Source: Brasenia schreberi
Taxonomy: Eukaryota > Streptophyta > Magnoliopsida > Nymphaeales > Cabombaceae
Assembly (NCBI GenBank): GCA_036023115.1
Contig: JAYKKT010000091.1
Location: 31,195,501-31,259,500, forward strand
Direction: 5' to 3'
DNA length: 64,000 nt
Shown here: piece after piece, positions 1 through 10,629 of the stretch
Layout: the number at the start of each line of letters is the position of its first letter
How positions within the stretch are numbered: position 1 is the stretch's first letter
Made by a program: the position numbers and the translations under genes
The notes under the pieces: model-generated
Seen by the model: the letters and a program-made list of their open reading frames with translations, nothing else
The model's database searches: none
Told to the model about the DNA's origin: nothing

Positions 1-1693
1 TGTGAAAGAGTGAGTCACAAGATTTGAACTCAAGCTACAGTTTTCCCCCTCTCTATGTCGACATCCTTCCAACCTGTAGCTGACTCTTCATCTTTTTCTC
101 CCCTTGATTACCCACCCTTCAAGTTACAGTTATTTTTTCTACTAGACAAAACTTTCGATCTCTCTCCCCTCAATTGTCCTTCTCTTCCCTAAGGTCTTCT
201 CACTGTCAAATGATCCAAGGAAGGTTATGGGACAATGCTCTATTAGACAACCCAAGGTTTTTCATGATTCTTTTATTTTTCATCATCATCTTCTTCTTTT
301 CCCATTTGTTGAAAAGTTGTTCTCCTATTGACATTTGTTTGTTGGAGGGTAAACTTTAATAGGATTGAGTGTTGGGATGATCTCAATTAACAGTTCCATA
401 GGCAAATCAAACACGGAACTATGATTACGTGGAACCATGATTAGTGAGTCTAGCCTTGCAATTCGTACCAAGCTCTTCGAACTCCAAATCAAACACACAC
501 CTTGGAGACCTTTCGTATTAAAATGTATCTGTGAGCAGCACACATTCGACACGCATGTTCAATATTTTACTCATTAAGCAACTTATTTCTTGATATTTAT
601 GAATTTAAAATAACACTTGACTTGTTGAAACAAAGGAGCTCTTAAATAATAGATTATCAAAATCAAAGTTCGTGCCACGTGCATCAACTTGTTGCTTTTA
701 TGACAGTGACACCAAACCAGTTGAGCGTGTCGTCCACTCGATGCTGAGTGGTTTCATTTACCACTGGAGTGTGCGTGTGATCCTAGGTCACAAAGATCAT
801 CAGCATGGATTGCAACATGGTGGGGTTGTTCCTTTATAGAGAGCTACATGTTCGTTGATATGACATCCACTCTTTTAACCTCTTCTTTTGAGTTTTCACC
901 TGAAGCTGGTTGGCATATGCATTGATGGTTCATACTTTTCAAGTCAGGCTAGGCTTGTGCTTACACTTTAGAGGAGAAAAAGGTTCTCAGATTGCAGTAA
1001 ACTTTATGATCTACTAGTACTTACTTAGTTCCTCTTTATAATTTGAGCTTCTCTCTCTCTCTCTCTGTGTGTGTGTGTGCGCACACACGCACACGAAGTT
1101 TTTTGCTAATTGGGAAACGCCTACCACCATGCATGCGTGGTAGAGGGGGTGCGAACAAAGTACTTGGCAGCAGATGTCCCAAACTCGAAACCCCCTTGTG
1201 TGTTGGTTTGACTCCTTAGGTTTGTCAATTGTGGCACATAAACCACCCCGGATCAAGACAGAGGGGAACGCTATAGTGTATAAGTACAATAATCGATTTA
1301 CAGAAAATCTCAATGAAATATGAATGAATAGAACCTCTGCGATGACTTGCTCACAGGAAAGACAACCAATTGCTAACAATGCATATTTTGGGTCAAGCAG
1401 AGAAATAGCGCAAGGCACAAGCCACAGGAAAGACAAAGCGGGTTCACATTAATCACAATCAATCCTCTTCAAAGGCTGACAGATAGCTAGCACGAGCTGG
1501 TAAACTGCAGAATTCTTGCAAGCACAACTAATCATCATAAGTGGAGAGCTTAGCTAGTATGCAATTATCGGAAGGTTTTCTCATGCACCGTCCAAGAAGA
1601 TATCTCCCAATAAATCTTTCACTAGCAAACTCATCACTCTTTCGTCAACCGAATACACGCCAATGAAATTGCAGGTCAAGGTGAACTTGTTTA
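1..1693. other. Non-coding 3' flank of the GH79 pseudogene (copy A)
   Basis: No credible gene. The stretch has a CT-then-GT microsatellite at about 1051-1092 and otherwise ordinary low-complexity plant sequence. The short reading frames here have no recognisable protein character. It lies downstream of the minus-strand GH79 stop codon and could include its 3' UTR and terminator, but I see no diagnostic signal. Confidence 0.6.
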
Positions 1694-4080
1694 CTACTGG
1701 CCTTCCTCATCAAGAGCATAACAAGCAGGCGCGTCGATGTCGGGGAAGGTGACAAAGGCAATAGATAATGGCATCACAGGTAAAGTAGAATTGACATCAA
1801 CAAGTACAGGATTGAGAGGGGGGATATCCCCACTCGGGGTGAGCTCCAGTGGCTTCCCATTCAACATTATGGTTTGGCTTCTGAGGCTTCCATCACTTGG
1901 GAGTCAAATGGAACTCACTTCTCCTTAGTCTAGGATGGGAAGCCACCTTTCCCATCCATGACACAACTTTCTTAAGTCCATGAATGAAATTTCCCTTTCT
2001 AATGATGTTGATACTGTCCGAACGCACAGTGACATTGGCATCGGTTTCTGTCACAATTCTAAATGTTGTGTTGGTGCTCAGGTTTATTAGAAGCATGGTA
2101 ATTCCGGCCTGTAACATGAACAAAGAGTGAAATGTGCGGTAGTTCACGTTGTATCACTCGAATTCGATTTTCAGTCCCCTAGAAATTAAATGAACCAAAC
2201 TTACAATATTCTCTACGCAAGGAGCGTGGATAGTAAAAGAAAAGCAAGCCATGATCAGGAAGCATGCTTTACCTTATCTTTTGAGCAATGTGTATAGGTT
2301 TTCAAATATTTTGACACCATTATATTAGTGAAAAGAATATGCTTCCCCATCAACCGATGCCACAACAACGCGCTGGTGAGAACATGAGGAAATGATAGCG
2401 AAAACATTTTGGTCACTTGCATGAACATGAAATGTCTAAATGAGCAAACCAGATAGAAATTAATACAGGTCATTACCTGTAGTAATCAGGGTTTGGTGCA
2501 ATGGTTTTAATGTTTAGGAGACCGTAGTTGCTGCCAATCAAAGTCTGTCGGCAATAGACCCTAGTGACAAACATAGATGAAATACCAAGCTGATCCAAGT
2601 ACCTGTAAGTGATATATATTTCATCATAAGCACTTGAAATAAATCAGAAATTTTTGTTTAAAATGGCACCCAAGAGCTCTGACAAAGATACTCCATGGAT
2701 ACGGGAATACAACCATACTTATTGAAGGTTTTCATTAAGTGATAAAATATGGGAATGAGAACATAATATGAAATGTGAGATGGTGTTTTGGTAGCCAAGC
2801 GTCAGTGATAGAAAACCAGAGTGAGCAAGCGAGCAAGTGAGTGCGTGTGCGCTTGTGTGTGTGTGAGAGAGAGAAAGAGAGAGACCAAAAACTGTTGACA
2901 AAAGTGTCCGAGAAGTTAGGAGCATCACCACGGAAGACACCTCCTGCCTCAACAACCCAAGAAGATGCCCATGGACTAATCTTCTGTATACTGTTCTGAA
3001 GATTTCTGAATGTATTAGCTACATTGGCAAGATAAACTGGGTCCAATATTTTTTTCATGAGATTAGGATCATCCGCTGAATCAAATAACAAAACCAAGTT
3101 ATTTTGTGTCAGGCCTAAGAAACCTTTAAGTCATGAAAAGATTCAAGAGAAACTATTTCTTACTTGCACCAAGATTATAGATGTGATTAGTCAAGACATC
3201 GACTACTCCTGGTCCTGATTTTTGCAAAAGTTGTTCATACCATTGTTGGTCATAAAAGCCCTCTGGTGCTAGCAATAATGGGCTTGATGAGGAGCTATTG
3301 TACACACTATTTAGTAGGGTTTTGAGTTTGATCAGGTCCTGTGCGTATTGCTCAGCAGCAACACTTGTAGCTATACCTCTTCCACTGAGTTCATTACCTG
3401 ATGCATGCAAGATAGTAAGCATCTAATGTTTCCTAACATCAGCAAAATTGGAGGACAATATATCTCTTAGTAAGTACCAAGTTCCCAATAATCAACTTTG
3501 AATCCTTTTGCAACTGTGTATTCAACAAACGAACGAGCGTTGCTCAAATCCCAGTCACCAGTCCAAACACCATTTGGACCTTTTGTCCTCTCATACAGAG
3601 CATTGAGACCAAATGTGACGGTAGCCTGCCACAAATCAGTTCATCTTTGTTACTATTCTATTGCGCAAAAGATTAAACATCCAAATAAGAGATGGTAGGT
3701 TCAGGAATCAACATGAAACCCAAAATTAGAGTTCAATATTATCAGAAATTGTTCTCGAGAATATTAGGCTATCATGCCTATTTTGATCAATTACTTTAAA
3801 ATGCTTGTGCTATGAGATACCAACTTGTAGATAATAATGTGTATATTTCTCTGTGTGTGTGTGTTAAAGAAACAAATCACCAAGCTACATTCATACCCTG
3901 TCTGACTGAAACACTTGTTAAGCTCGTCCCACCTATCCATACGCAAACAACCTTTAGTATAACCAAACAAACCTTTGTCATCCTTTTGAAAGGAGGAGCA
4001 TGGGGTCAGAATCTCTCCAACATCATACATAACTTGGTCTTGCAATGAGCCACCAATCCCTATCCTCAAATGATCAAAAG
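1694..4080 (-). pseudogene. GH79 heparanase-like (beta-glucuronidase family) pseudogene, 5'-truncated, copy A
   Basis: Plant GH79 proteins are secreted or wall/vacuole endo/exo-beta-glucuronidases acting on glycans such as arabinogalactan proteins. Reading the minus strand, exons are about 3897-4080 (GGSLQDQV, RWDEL), 3478-3625 (FGLNALYE, ending WELG), 3164-3397 (NELSG, then SGPGVVDVLTNHIYNLG), 2886-3075 (DPVYLANV, PWASSWVVEAGG), 2477-2602 (VYCRQTLIG), 2273-2372 (ALLWHRLMGK) and 1694-2108 (LLINLS, SEFHLTP, then the C-terminus to a TAG at 1694-1696). The acid/base Glu of GNE and the nucleophile Glu of VEAGG (codon 2948-2950) are present; the residue before the nucleophile is Val where Gly is usual. 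The last exon has one extra base at 1895 that shifts the frame after HLTPK, while the following frame still reads as family C-terminus. The 3897/3625 junction also loses frame if canonical GT-AG sites are used. The N-terminal exons with signal peptide and CATLDWW region are not found upstream. Identity is confident; function is very unlikely. Confidence 0.9.
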
Positions 4081-6318
4081 ATTCAGAAAAGAAGCAAAAA
4101 ACTTTAGATGTACAAATAACATCCAGATTACCATGACCATGCTTGCCATAAATAGTCGATCTTAATCTAGTCTGTGTGCTATGTTCCTAGTGGGGATCTA
4201 GAAATTTTTGTAGTTTGGGGAGAATAGGGCATGGAACTGTTTAAGGCAGCGCAAAATACGTAACATAGCTCAACAATACAACCGTGAGCCTATAGTTTTC
4301 TGTTGTTTTTTATTTTTGGATGGGAAGGCATCCCCACCTCGGCTCAGCTTAGATCTGTCACAGTATGTTCCCAACAATGTCCAACATTATTTTAAAGTCA
4401 CTGAAGAATGCACTTTTGATTACTTTCAGCTTCATTATATGGCTTCCAGCTGGGTTTGCCAAACAATATCTTCATCAGATTTGTGGAATTCTTTCCCAGT
4501 CTTAAAGTCAACTGATCATTTCTCCATAGTGTGCTTTAATAAGCAGATCCACCCTTGTAACTGTTTTCCAAAACAAATTATTTTTTGGAACATCTAATTA
4601 CAAAATACACATATATAGCTACCAGACAAGGATTTGATAATCTCATGGTCTACATTTGTGGTCCAGCATAACAGACAAACATGAAATGTTGGTCAACATA
4701 TAATGCTTTCAAGTTAAATTGTAAAGAATGATTATGGATGTATAGATTTTACTGGTAGTCAATCGACCATACCCAACAGGAGGAAAAGTGATTAGGCCAT
4801 TCTACAAGGAATTTCCCATCATTTATTTCAAAAGAAATTTGCTGAATGGCTGATCAAAACAGATGCTTTTTTTAATAAATTTGAGAGAATATTTCCCAAA
4901 TTTCAAATGCTGGGTTTAGTTGGTTGTAGAGAAACAAGAAATGTAATCATCTTTCACCAAAATATGAGTTTTTTTCTTCCAAAACCAACAACCAAGACTT
5001 TTTGCGCACTAGGTGGGGCTGGCTACGTGGATGCTTTGACATTATGGTGCGTGATTTTTGTTCTATCAGTAGTTATCTCCAAAAAAAAGTCATATGTATA
5101 GTAGTTTCATTCCAAGATCTTTATGGCCTTCCTCTCCTTTTAAAATGATCATTGTCTAACTTCTCACGCCTTCTTACTGAAGTTTCATTTGGTTGCCTCT
5201 TTATATGACCAAACTATCTTGAAAATGTCTCTCCTCTTATCTTCTATCGGTGTTATCCAAACTTTTTCTCTAATAACCTCATTACAGATAAGGTCTTTCC
5301 TTATGTAGCCACTTATCTACCTTCAACACTTTTATTTCTACCACAAACATCTTTTGATTTTTTTCTTCATTATATTAGTTTAGCTGAGTCAAAAAGATTT
5401 ATAAAATCTTGGTTTGTGACACATCCGATGCAAAAAGTTTTAAACGAGCAATCAAGAATGAAACTGGAATAACATGAGAGCTTTGAAAAAACAAAAGAAA
5501 ACAACTAGACCATAAGAGGGAGTGTCAAGGTTGAGATTCCTCCAATTTAAGAGTACCAAAGGACAAAAAGGGCTCAAAAGGCCCATTCCACGTCTAGCTA
5601 CACTAAGCTAAACCCTGTTTCAGTTTTATCATAGGCATAACATCTGCCATTAACTGCATGCGTTGCTCACAGAGAAATTGCAGTAAACTAACATGCCCTT
5701 AATTTCTTCACGAGAAATGCCTACCAAAACTATGGCCAAGACCAACAGAGACATAGTTATGGCAGACTCATGAAGAAATAGTTTCATTCCCACTATGTTC
5801 TATTGAAAACTCCCCAAATTTAAAATCACCCATCACAAATTTCATCTAGGAAGGAAACCACTTCAATATTAACATGAAGAACAGTTAATTGTGAACATTG
5901 TCCAAGATGCAAGTGCAACAACCATAGTGCAATTTAAAATTTTCATGTGCAATTCATATGTATGTATATTGCCAATCGTTGAATACCTGCAGGCTAGAAT
6001 GCATTCCAGAAGAATTTCAGTAACTTCCGAAAGTAAAGTAGTTTTCCTTGCAATACTAAAATCAAAGGTGGAGAAAGTCAGAAGGACGTATATTTCAGCA
6101 ACATACTGATTAACTTTTTAAGGGTCTGATGTACTGACAAGGTTAACTACTTATGTTTAATTGACAAGAGCACAGACCAATCAAAGAAAAGAAGCTGTTG
6201 CTTTGACCAGTTAATGGAAACAAGTATTAACAAGTTTTAATATTGGTAAAAGGTCCATTAATCAAAGATCAGGGAATATATTTATAAACAATACGAGCAG
6301 CTTAATCCAAATTCTTAC
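4081..6318. other. Non-coding stretch between GH79 and MACPF remnants (copy A)
   Basis: I searched both strands for the missing first GH79 exons and for the missing 3' MACPF exons and recognised neither. It contains an RTE LINE 3' fragment (listed separately) and AT-rich filler. The two truncated genes therefore appear to meet across this gap, with the MACPF exon ending at 6319 still followed by a good GT donor. Confidence 0.6.
4984..5365 (-). mobile_element. RTE-type LINE 3'-end fragment (copy A)
   Basis: On the plus strand the piece runs from an AAC-rich end through a GGGGCTGGCTACGTGGAT motif to text parallel to the longer LINE at 17656-18060, including a shared stretch on 'countries of' ACTATCTTG / CCATCTTA, the 'TCTATCGGTGTTATCC' region and the 'CATCTTTTG' end. 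This is the antisense of the last part of an RTE open reading frame and its TTG-type tail. It is degenerate and cannot encode a protein. Confidence 0.7.
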
Positions 6319-7060
6319 ACTCTAGGTAAAGATCAATTGCACGTGCAAGGTGCTTTCTTCCTGGTACACCATCAAGTAAGGAAGAAGTGGGTAAGAAGGT
6401 CATATTGATGACATCAGGTGCAGCATTTACAGTTGATGCCCACTTGACATGACTCTGGACAAGATCATCACCTCCTCTCCGTCTAAAAATTACTGTAACA
6501 TCCTGCAGCCAATCGCTCTATTCAGTCAGCTGAATACTTTTAAAATCATTGACATTAAATTTCACATAAATGTGGAAGAAATATGAGTTTGACAAAAGCA
6601 AACTTCAGTTTCCATCTCCCAAAGTAAAAAGAAAAGTGTATGAATCATGCTTCATTAGGTAATGTGCCGACTCACTTCCATTTCAAGGACCACAAAAGAT
6701 CAAACTTACCTCTTTACCACTTAGATAGGGAGCGCCTGTAGGCTGAGGATGTACTCCTTGGCAGTTGAAATTAAACTGTTCCCCGACCTGTATACTTACT
6801 AATTAGTAGTAACATAGGAGTGGGGCATTCCCAAGAATACTGTTCCATAAACCAAGAGGATATTCTTTGCACATGGAAAAGTAACAGCAGATAATACAAG
6901 TGAAACATACTGAAGTAGCCTTTTCTCTGGATCTGAATGGACTTGCACTTTGCTGACTTTCAAAGTCTGGAAACCTCTCATCACCAATTTCTTTTATATA
7001 GCTACTCATTTCGGATGCTGATAGCAAAGATGAATAATGCTGCTTGACATAGACAACATC
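6319..7060 (-). pseudogene. MACPF-domain (CAD1/NSL1-like) pseudogene, 3' portion beyond the gypsy insertion (copy A)
   Basis: Plant MACPF proteins (CAD1, NSL1 and relatives) are negative regulators of salicylic-acid-linked cell death and immunity. Exons on the minus strand: 6911-7060 reads DVVYVKQHYSS, then SYIKEIGDERF; 6710-6787 is 26 codons starting VGEQFNF and ending YLSGKE; 6319-6502 reads DVTVIFRRRGGDDL, KWASTVNAAPDVINMTF, LLDGVPGRKHLARAIDLYLE. Splice sites at 6911, 6787/6710, 6502 and 6319 are canonical GT-AG and in phase. The reading is continuous within this half, but it is cut at 7060 by the retroelement, and the C-terminal exons (YKPPIEDLQ region onward) are not found. The other half is at 12486-12831. 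Confidence 0.88.
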
Positions 7061-8934
7061 GGCGTTACTGCACAGGCTGCGCAGAAACGCCGAATGGGGG
7101 GGGGGGGGGGGGGGGGAGATATGAAGGGCCTTTAAAAAGGGCCCTTCATAATGCATTTTTCCAAGGAGCTGGGCAGCCTTGATCAAGTCGGAAAACAGGA
7201 GGAGTCGGCCGAAATCTGGTAAGTTGACCTATTTTTCAGATTTTCGTTTTTTCCTGATTTTTGATGAAAAACTTGTTGAAAATCATCGTTTTGGGCTTGG
7301 ATTAAAGGTTGGAGTTAGAACTAAGTGTTTTGGTGGGGTAGGTAAGCAATGGCATCGATTTGGATGGAAAACGATTGTGCTTCACCGGAAACAGCCGAGA
7401 TCGATGCCATAAAAAAAAAAGAAAAAGAAGAAGAAGAAGATGGGGTCTTTTGGGCATGTCCCTCATTCCGTGTTGTGTCGTATCTGAAATGTCATGAACC
7501 GACACTGATTCATGTCGTGTGTTAAAAAACAGGTTATGTGTCGAAAACGGGTCAAGTTTGGGTCGTGTCTTGAAATGAGTTTTTAGGTTAAAAACGAGAC
7601 CCGTGTCAGTAGTTAAAGGTTCTCTGTTGACACAATGACTCAAGCTACCTATTGTGTCATTCATTCGGATCAGATATGACATTGGATATCGATTTGGATC
7701 TCGGATAGCTTAAACGGATCCAAATTGGGGTTTGTGATTTGATTCGAATATAGTTTGTTTCGTTAGACTTATAGTTAAATAAATTTTAATGTTTAATTAT
7801 TTGTAATTGTTTAGAGATAAAAATTAGAGGATTTGGTGGTGATAAGAGTGTCCCAACAGCTTAGGGACTGAATCTTAGCACTCTTTCAGGTAAGGGGTTA
7901 TGCATTCTTTTACAGAACCATGCTAGAAGTGATTTTACTTTTTTAGATATATTTAAATGTGCATGATTGATAAATGTTTTATTGATGTTTGTGAAATGTT
8001 ATTCACAATTATGGGTTATTTGATATGCCTTTTAAATAGAAAAAATTTATGGCACTGATTGGTAAAGAGCATGTTTTGATATGCATGTGTTGTATGAACA
8101 TGGTATTTAAATGTTGTGTGGATATGAGTTTGATTTTGGATATTCGTGAATCTAGATATGATTTGTAAATGTGATGAATTGTAATTGGTTTTAGAAATGT
8201 AATGATGTGTGAATGTACGAGCCGTACTTGTGTGGTTTGTGTGGGGTCTCTAGAGACTTGTAGGTCCCTCGGGCGATCCGACTTGGGGCGAATACAGGGT
8301 GTGTTTTTGGACACTCTGCCTTGAGAGTCGGCGTGGTTACCGTCATGGACGGGGTTACCGAAGTCACGTTAGGGAGGGTCGGATGACTCCCATGGCCTTT
8401 GGGGCAGACACAGTATGGGCTGTAATTATCGAAACTAATGATGTGTATGCGTGTGTGAGTGTATGCGTATGAATTTGAGATCATGATTTAAAGGTAAATG
8501 TGCTTTGCTATGAAATGGTTGCGAACTATTCATGCTTTTACTATTTTTTCTGTTTAAAGATGCTTAACCTCCCTACTGAGCTATGTATAGGAACTCACCC
8601 TATTGTTTTATAACTCATCCTAAATCTAGCACTTCAAAGGCACATAGAGTAGAGTAGGAGTTTGATAGAGCAACATTTTTATTTTAGATGGTATGATAAG
8701 TGTTGAATAATTTAGAAAGTCTTTTATTCGGGGTTATTATTAGGTGGGCCCCACACCATTTTAGACGTGTTGTTTAGAACTTCGATATGAATATTTATTT
8801 CAGTTAGATATTTCTTGAGTTTGAACTAAATTGGTATTGTATTTGATTACTGCTCACCATCACGCCCGCGCGAGAAGCGGCCACGTGGCATCGGCTCGGG
8901 CCGGGTCATGATCGCGACTCGAGCAAGTGTGACA
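7061..8934 (+). repeat. Left LTR of the gypsy element (copy A)
   Basis: Matches the right LTR from the AGATATGAAGGGCC motif to the terminal TGTGACA. Its first ~60 bases are abnormal: instead of the right LTR's TGTAACGATGAGCG start there is a 31-base fold-back (GGCGTT...AACGCC) followed by 21 consecutive G residues. A ~170-bp GC-richer patch at 8220-8420 is conserved between the LTRs and lies upstream of the LTR end. Confidence 0.88.
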
Positions 8935-8937
8935 ACT

Positions 8938-8949
8938 TGGTATCAGAGC
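8938..8949 (+). other. Primer-binding site for initiator tRNA-Met
   Basis: TGGTATCAGAGC, complementary to the 3' end of plant initiator tRNA-Met, located just after the left LTR. This is the standard minus-strand priming site of plant LTR retrotransposons and fixes the element's orientation as plus strand. Confidence 0.9.
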
Positions 8950-9055
8950 TTAAAGTTGTTAAAGTATATTTCAGAGCGAGTTAATCGTTGAAATATAATG
9001 GTGTATTTATTTGTAGGACCAACGGGGATTGGATCTTAACTTAACTCTAAGTGTT

Positions 9056-9175
9056 ATGAGAAATGATAACGAGGGAATGTCATCGTACGGATCTGCTGTA
9101 GCAGTGGAGGTTCCATCCGGTATACCTCAAGGACCTATAGAGCCACCACATATTCCACTTGTACAAGGTGGTTAA
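9056..9175 (+). pseudogene. Short gag-like N-terminal remnant
   Basis: A 39-codon frame begins at the first ATG after the primer-binding site and ends at a TAA. Its position is where gag starts in gypsy elements, but the peptide is too short and generic for a family call. The next ~90 bases carry further broken frame before the copia fragment begins. Confidence 0.35.
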
Positions 9176-9264
9176 GATGCAGTGATATTACTTTGTCAGA
9201 TGATCAACTTGTTGCAACACGTTCCGAGAAAATCCAGCGATTTGTGTCCTATGAATCCTTTAAA

Positions 9265-9575
9265 CCACAACGAAGAAACTTGATTGCCACCCTTATCATA
9301 AAGCTAAAAGTTATTCCAGAATATGAAAGATGAACTCAACGCCCTACACAAGGCTTAGACATGGATAATTGCACCCATACCAAAAGATAAGAAAGTCATT
9401 GGATGTCGATGGGTTTATAAAATCAAAACTCATAGCAATGGTCTCATTGAGAGATACAAGGCTAGACTAGTTGCTAAAGGTTATGCCTACAAATATGGAA
9501 TAGACTATGATGAAACTTTTGCCCCATTAGCTAGAATGACCACAATTAGAATTCTCATAACCATTACATGCTATT
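9265..9575 (+). pseudogene. Ty1/copia reverse-transcriptase fragment embedded in the gypsy interior
   Basis: In one frame this reads [42 protein letters not shown], the signature start of the copia RT domain. Gypsy RT has a different sequence here. The stretch is followed directly, near 9575, by gypsy integrase text ([12 protein letters not shown]). It is a captured or recombined piece of another superfamily, with an in-frame stop upstream of TWIIAP. Confidence 0.85.
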
Positions 9576-9579
9576 TGGG

Positions 9580-10330
9580 TAATTGTCGATCGACTTACTA
9601 AGGTTGCACGATTTATACCCATTCAGAAGAATATGTCGTTATCGAAATTAGCTACTGTGTATATCGCTGAGATCGTTAGACTTCATGGTGTACCATCCGG
9701 TATCATTTCGGATCGAGATCCAAGGTTTACATCGAATTTTGGGGTGGTTGCAGAAACGATGGGAGCAAGCTACGTTTAAGTTTTGCCTGCATCCATGGTG
9801 ATGGTGGAGTCGGGGGCCGGTCAATTGTTAGAAGACTTGTTGAGAGTATGTGTTCTGGAAGAAAGCTGGAGGTTGGGATGAATTCACACCATTGATAGAG
9901 AAATTCACATATAACAATAGTTTCCATTCGAGCATGGGGATGGCACCCTATGAGGCATTATAACGGAAGAAGATGTAGAACACCGTTCGTATTGGTACCA
10001 TGATGGTGAAAGTAATCGTGGTAGGACCCGAAATTGCGTGTGCACAGCATAACCGAGAAAGTAAAGATGATCCAAGATAAGAGCGAGGGACAACTCGTAT
10101 TACCGCAAAAAAGAGTTATGCAGATAAAAGATGAAGACCGCTTGAATTTGAAGAAGGTGACCATGTATTTCTCACATGTGACGCCATGAATAGAGTCGAC
10201 TCTAGCAATCGTCTCGAGGAAGCTCACTCCTCAAGTTTATCGTGGGATCAGACGTATACTTCGAAAGTAGGTCCGTAGAATGCTATCAAATCAGACCACT
10301 ACCAATTAATTCTTAATCAAATCTTTCATA
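9580..10330 (+). pseudogene. Gypsy integrase core remnant, heavily scrambled (copy A)
   Basis: Starts [16 protein letters not shown], then [16 protein letters not shown], all typical of the gypsy integrase catalytic core. After ~9740 the frame is lost repeatedly, although words such as FTYNNSFHSS and MAPYEA can be recovered in shifting frames. From 9642 to 10326 the sequence differs strongly from the same place in copy B, while both sides are near identical. Confidence 0.8.
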
Positions 10331-10347
10331 ATGTATTTCACATATCC

Positions 10348-10628
10348 ATGTTGCAAAAGTATGTTCCTGATTCCTCACATATCATTGAGGTCGAGCCGCT
10401 ACACATACATGAAGATTTGTCTTATGAAGAGGTGCCCATAACCATCTTAGATAGAAAGGAACAAGTCCTATGTCGTCGAGTTTTGAGGATAGTAAAAGTA
10501 TACTGGAGCAATCATTATTTACCAAGCGAGGCTACTTGGGAGCTCGAGAATGAAATGCGAGAGAAGTATCTATATCTCTTCAAGTACCTTTTAAATTCTA
10601 AGGACATAATTTCTTTAAGGAGGGTAGA
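10348..10628 (+). pseudogene. Gypsy integrase C-terminus with chromodomain-like tail (copy A)
   Basis: An open frame reads MLQKYVPDSSHIIEVEPL, then LSYEEVPITILDRKEQVL, VLRIVKVYWSNH and EATWELENEM. The sequence IVKVYW...EATWE is the chromodomain-like end of chromovirus integrases (Tekay/Del type by general appearance). The frame runs on into the right LTR without meaning. It indicates the element's lineage; the protein cannot be made because the upstream parts are broken. Confidence 0.8.
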
Positions 10629-10629
10629 A
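10613..10629 (+). other. Polypurine tract before right LTR
   Basis: The purine-rich AAGGAGGGTAGAA lies directly before the LTR start TGTAACGA at 10630, the position where plus-strand DNA synthesis is primed in LTR elements. Confidence 0.65.

Noticed and set aside
1051..1092. Regulatory GAGA/GT element near GH79
   Set aside because: A plain dinucleotide microsatellite downstream of the gene, differing in length between copies.
2719..3097. Two overlapping minus-strand frames of 78 and 120 codons
   Set aside because: Only the first ~63 codons are GH79 exon 2886-3075; the rest is read-through into a GAGA/GTGT intron.
4316..4597. 93-codon plus-strand frame conserved in both copies
   Set aside because: Conservation follows from the recent duplication; the peptide has no recognised family and lies in a gap between decayed genes.
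7179..8484. Several 77-126 codon frames on both strands, duplicated at 10767-12064
   Set aside because: They lie inside the gypsy LTRs; their repetition reflects LTR duplication and not coding selection.
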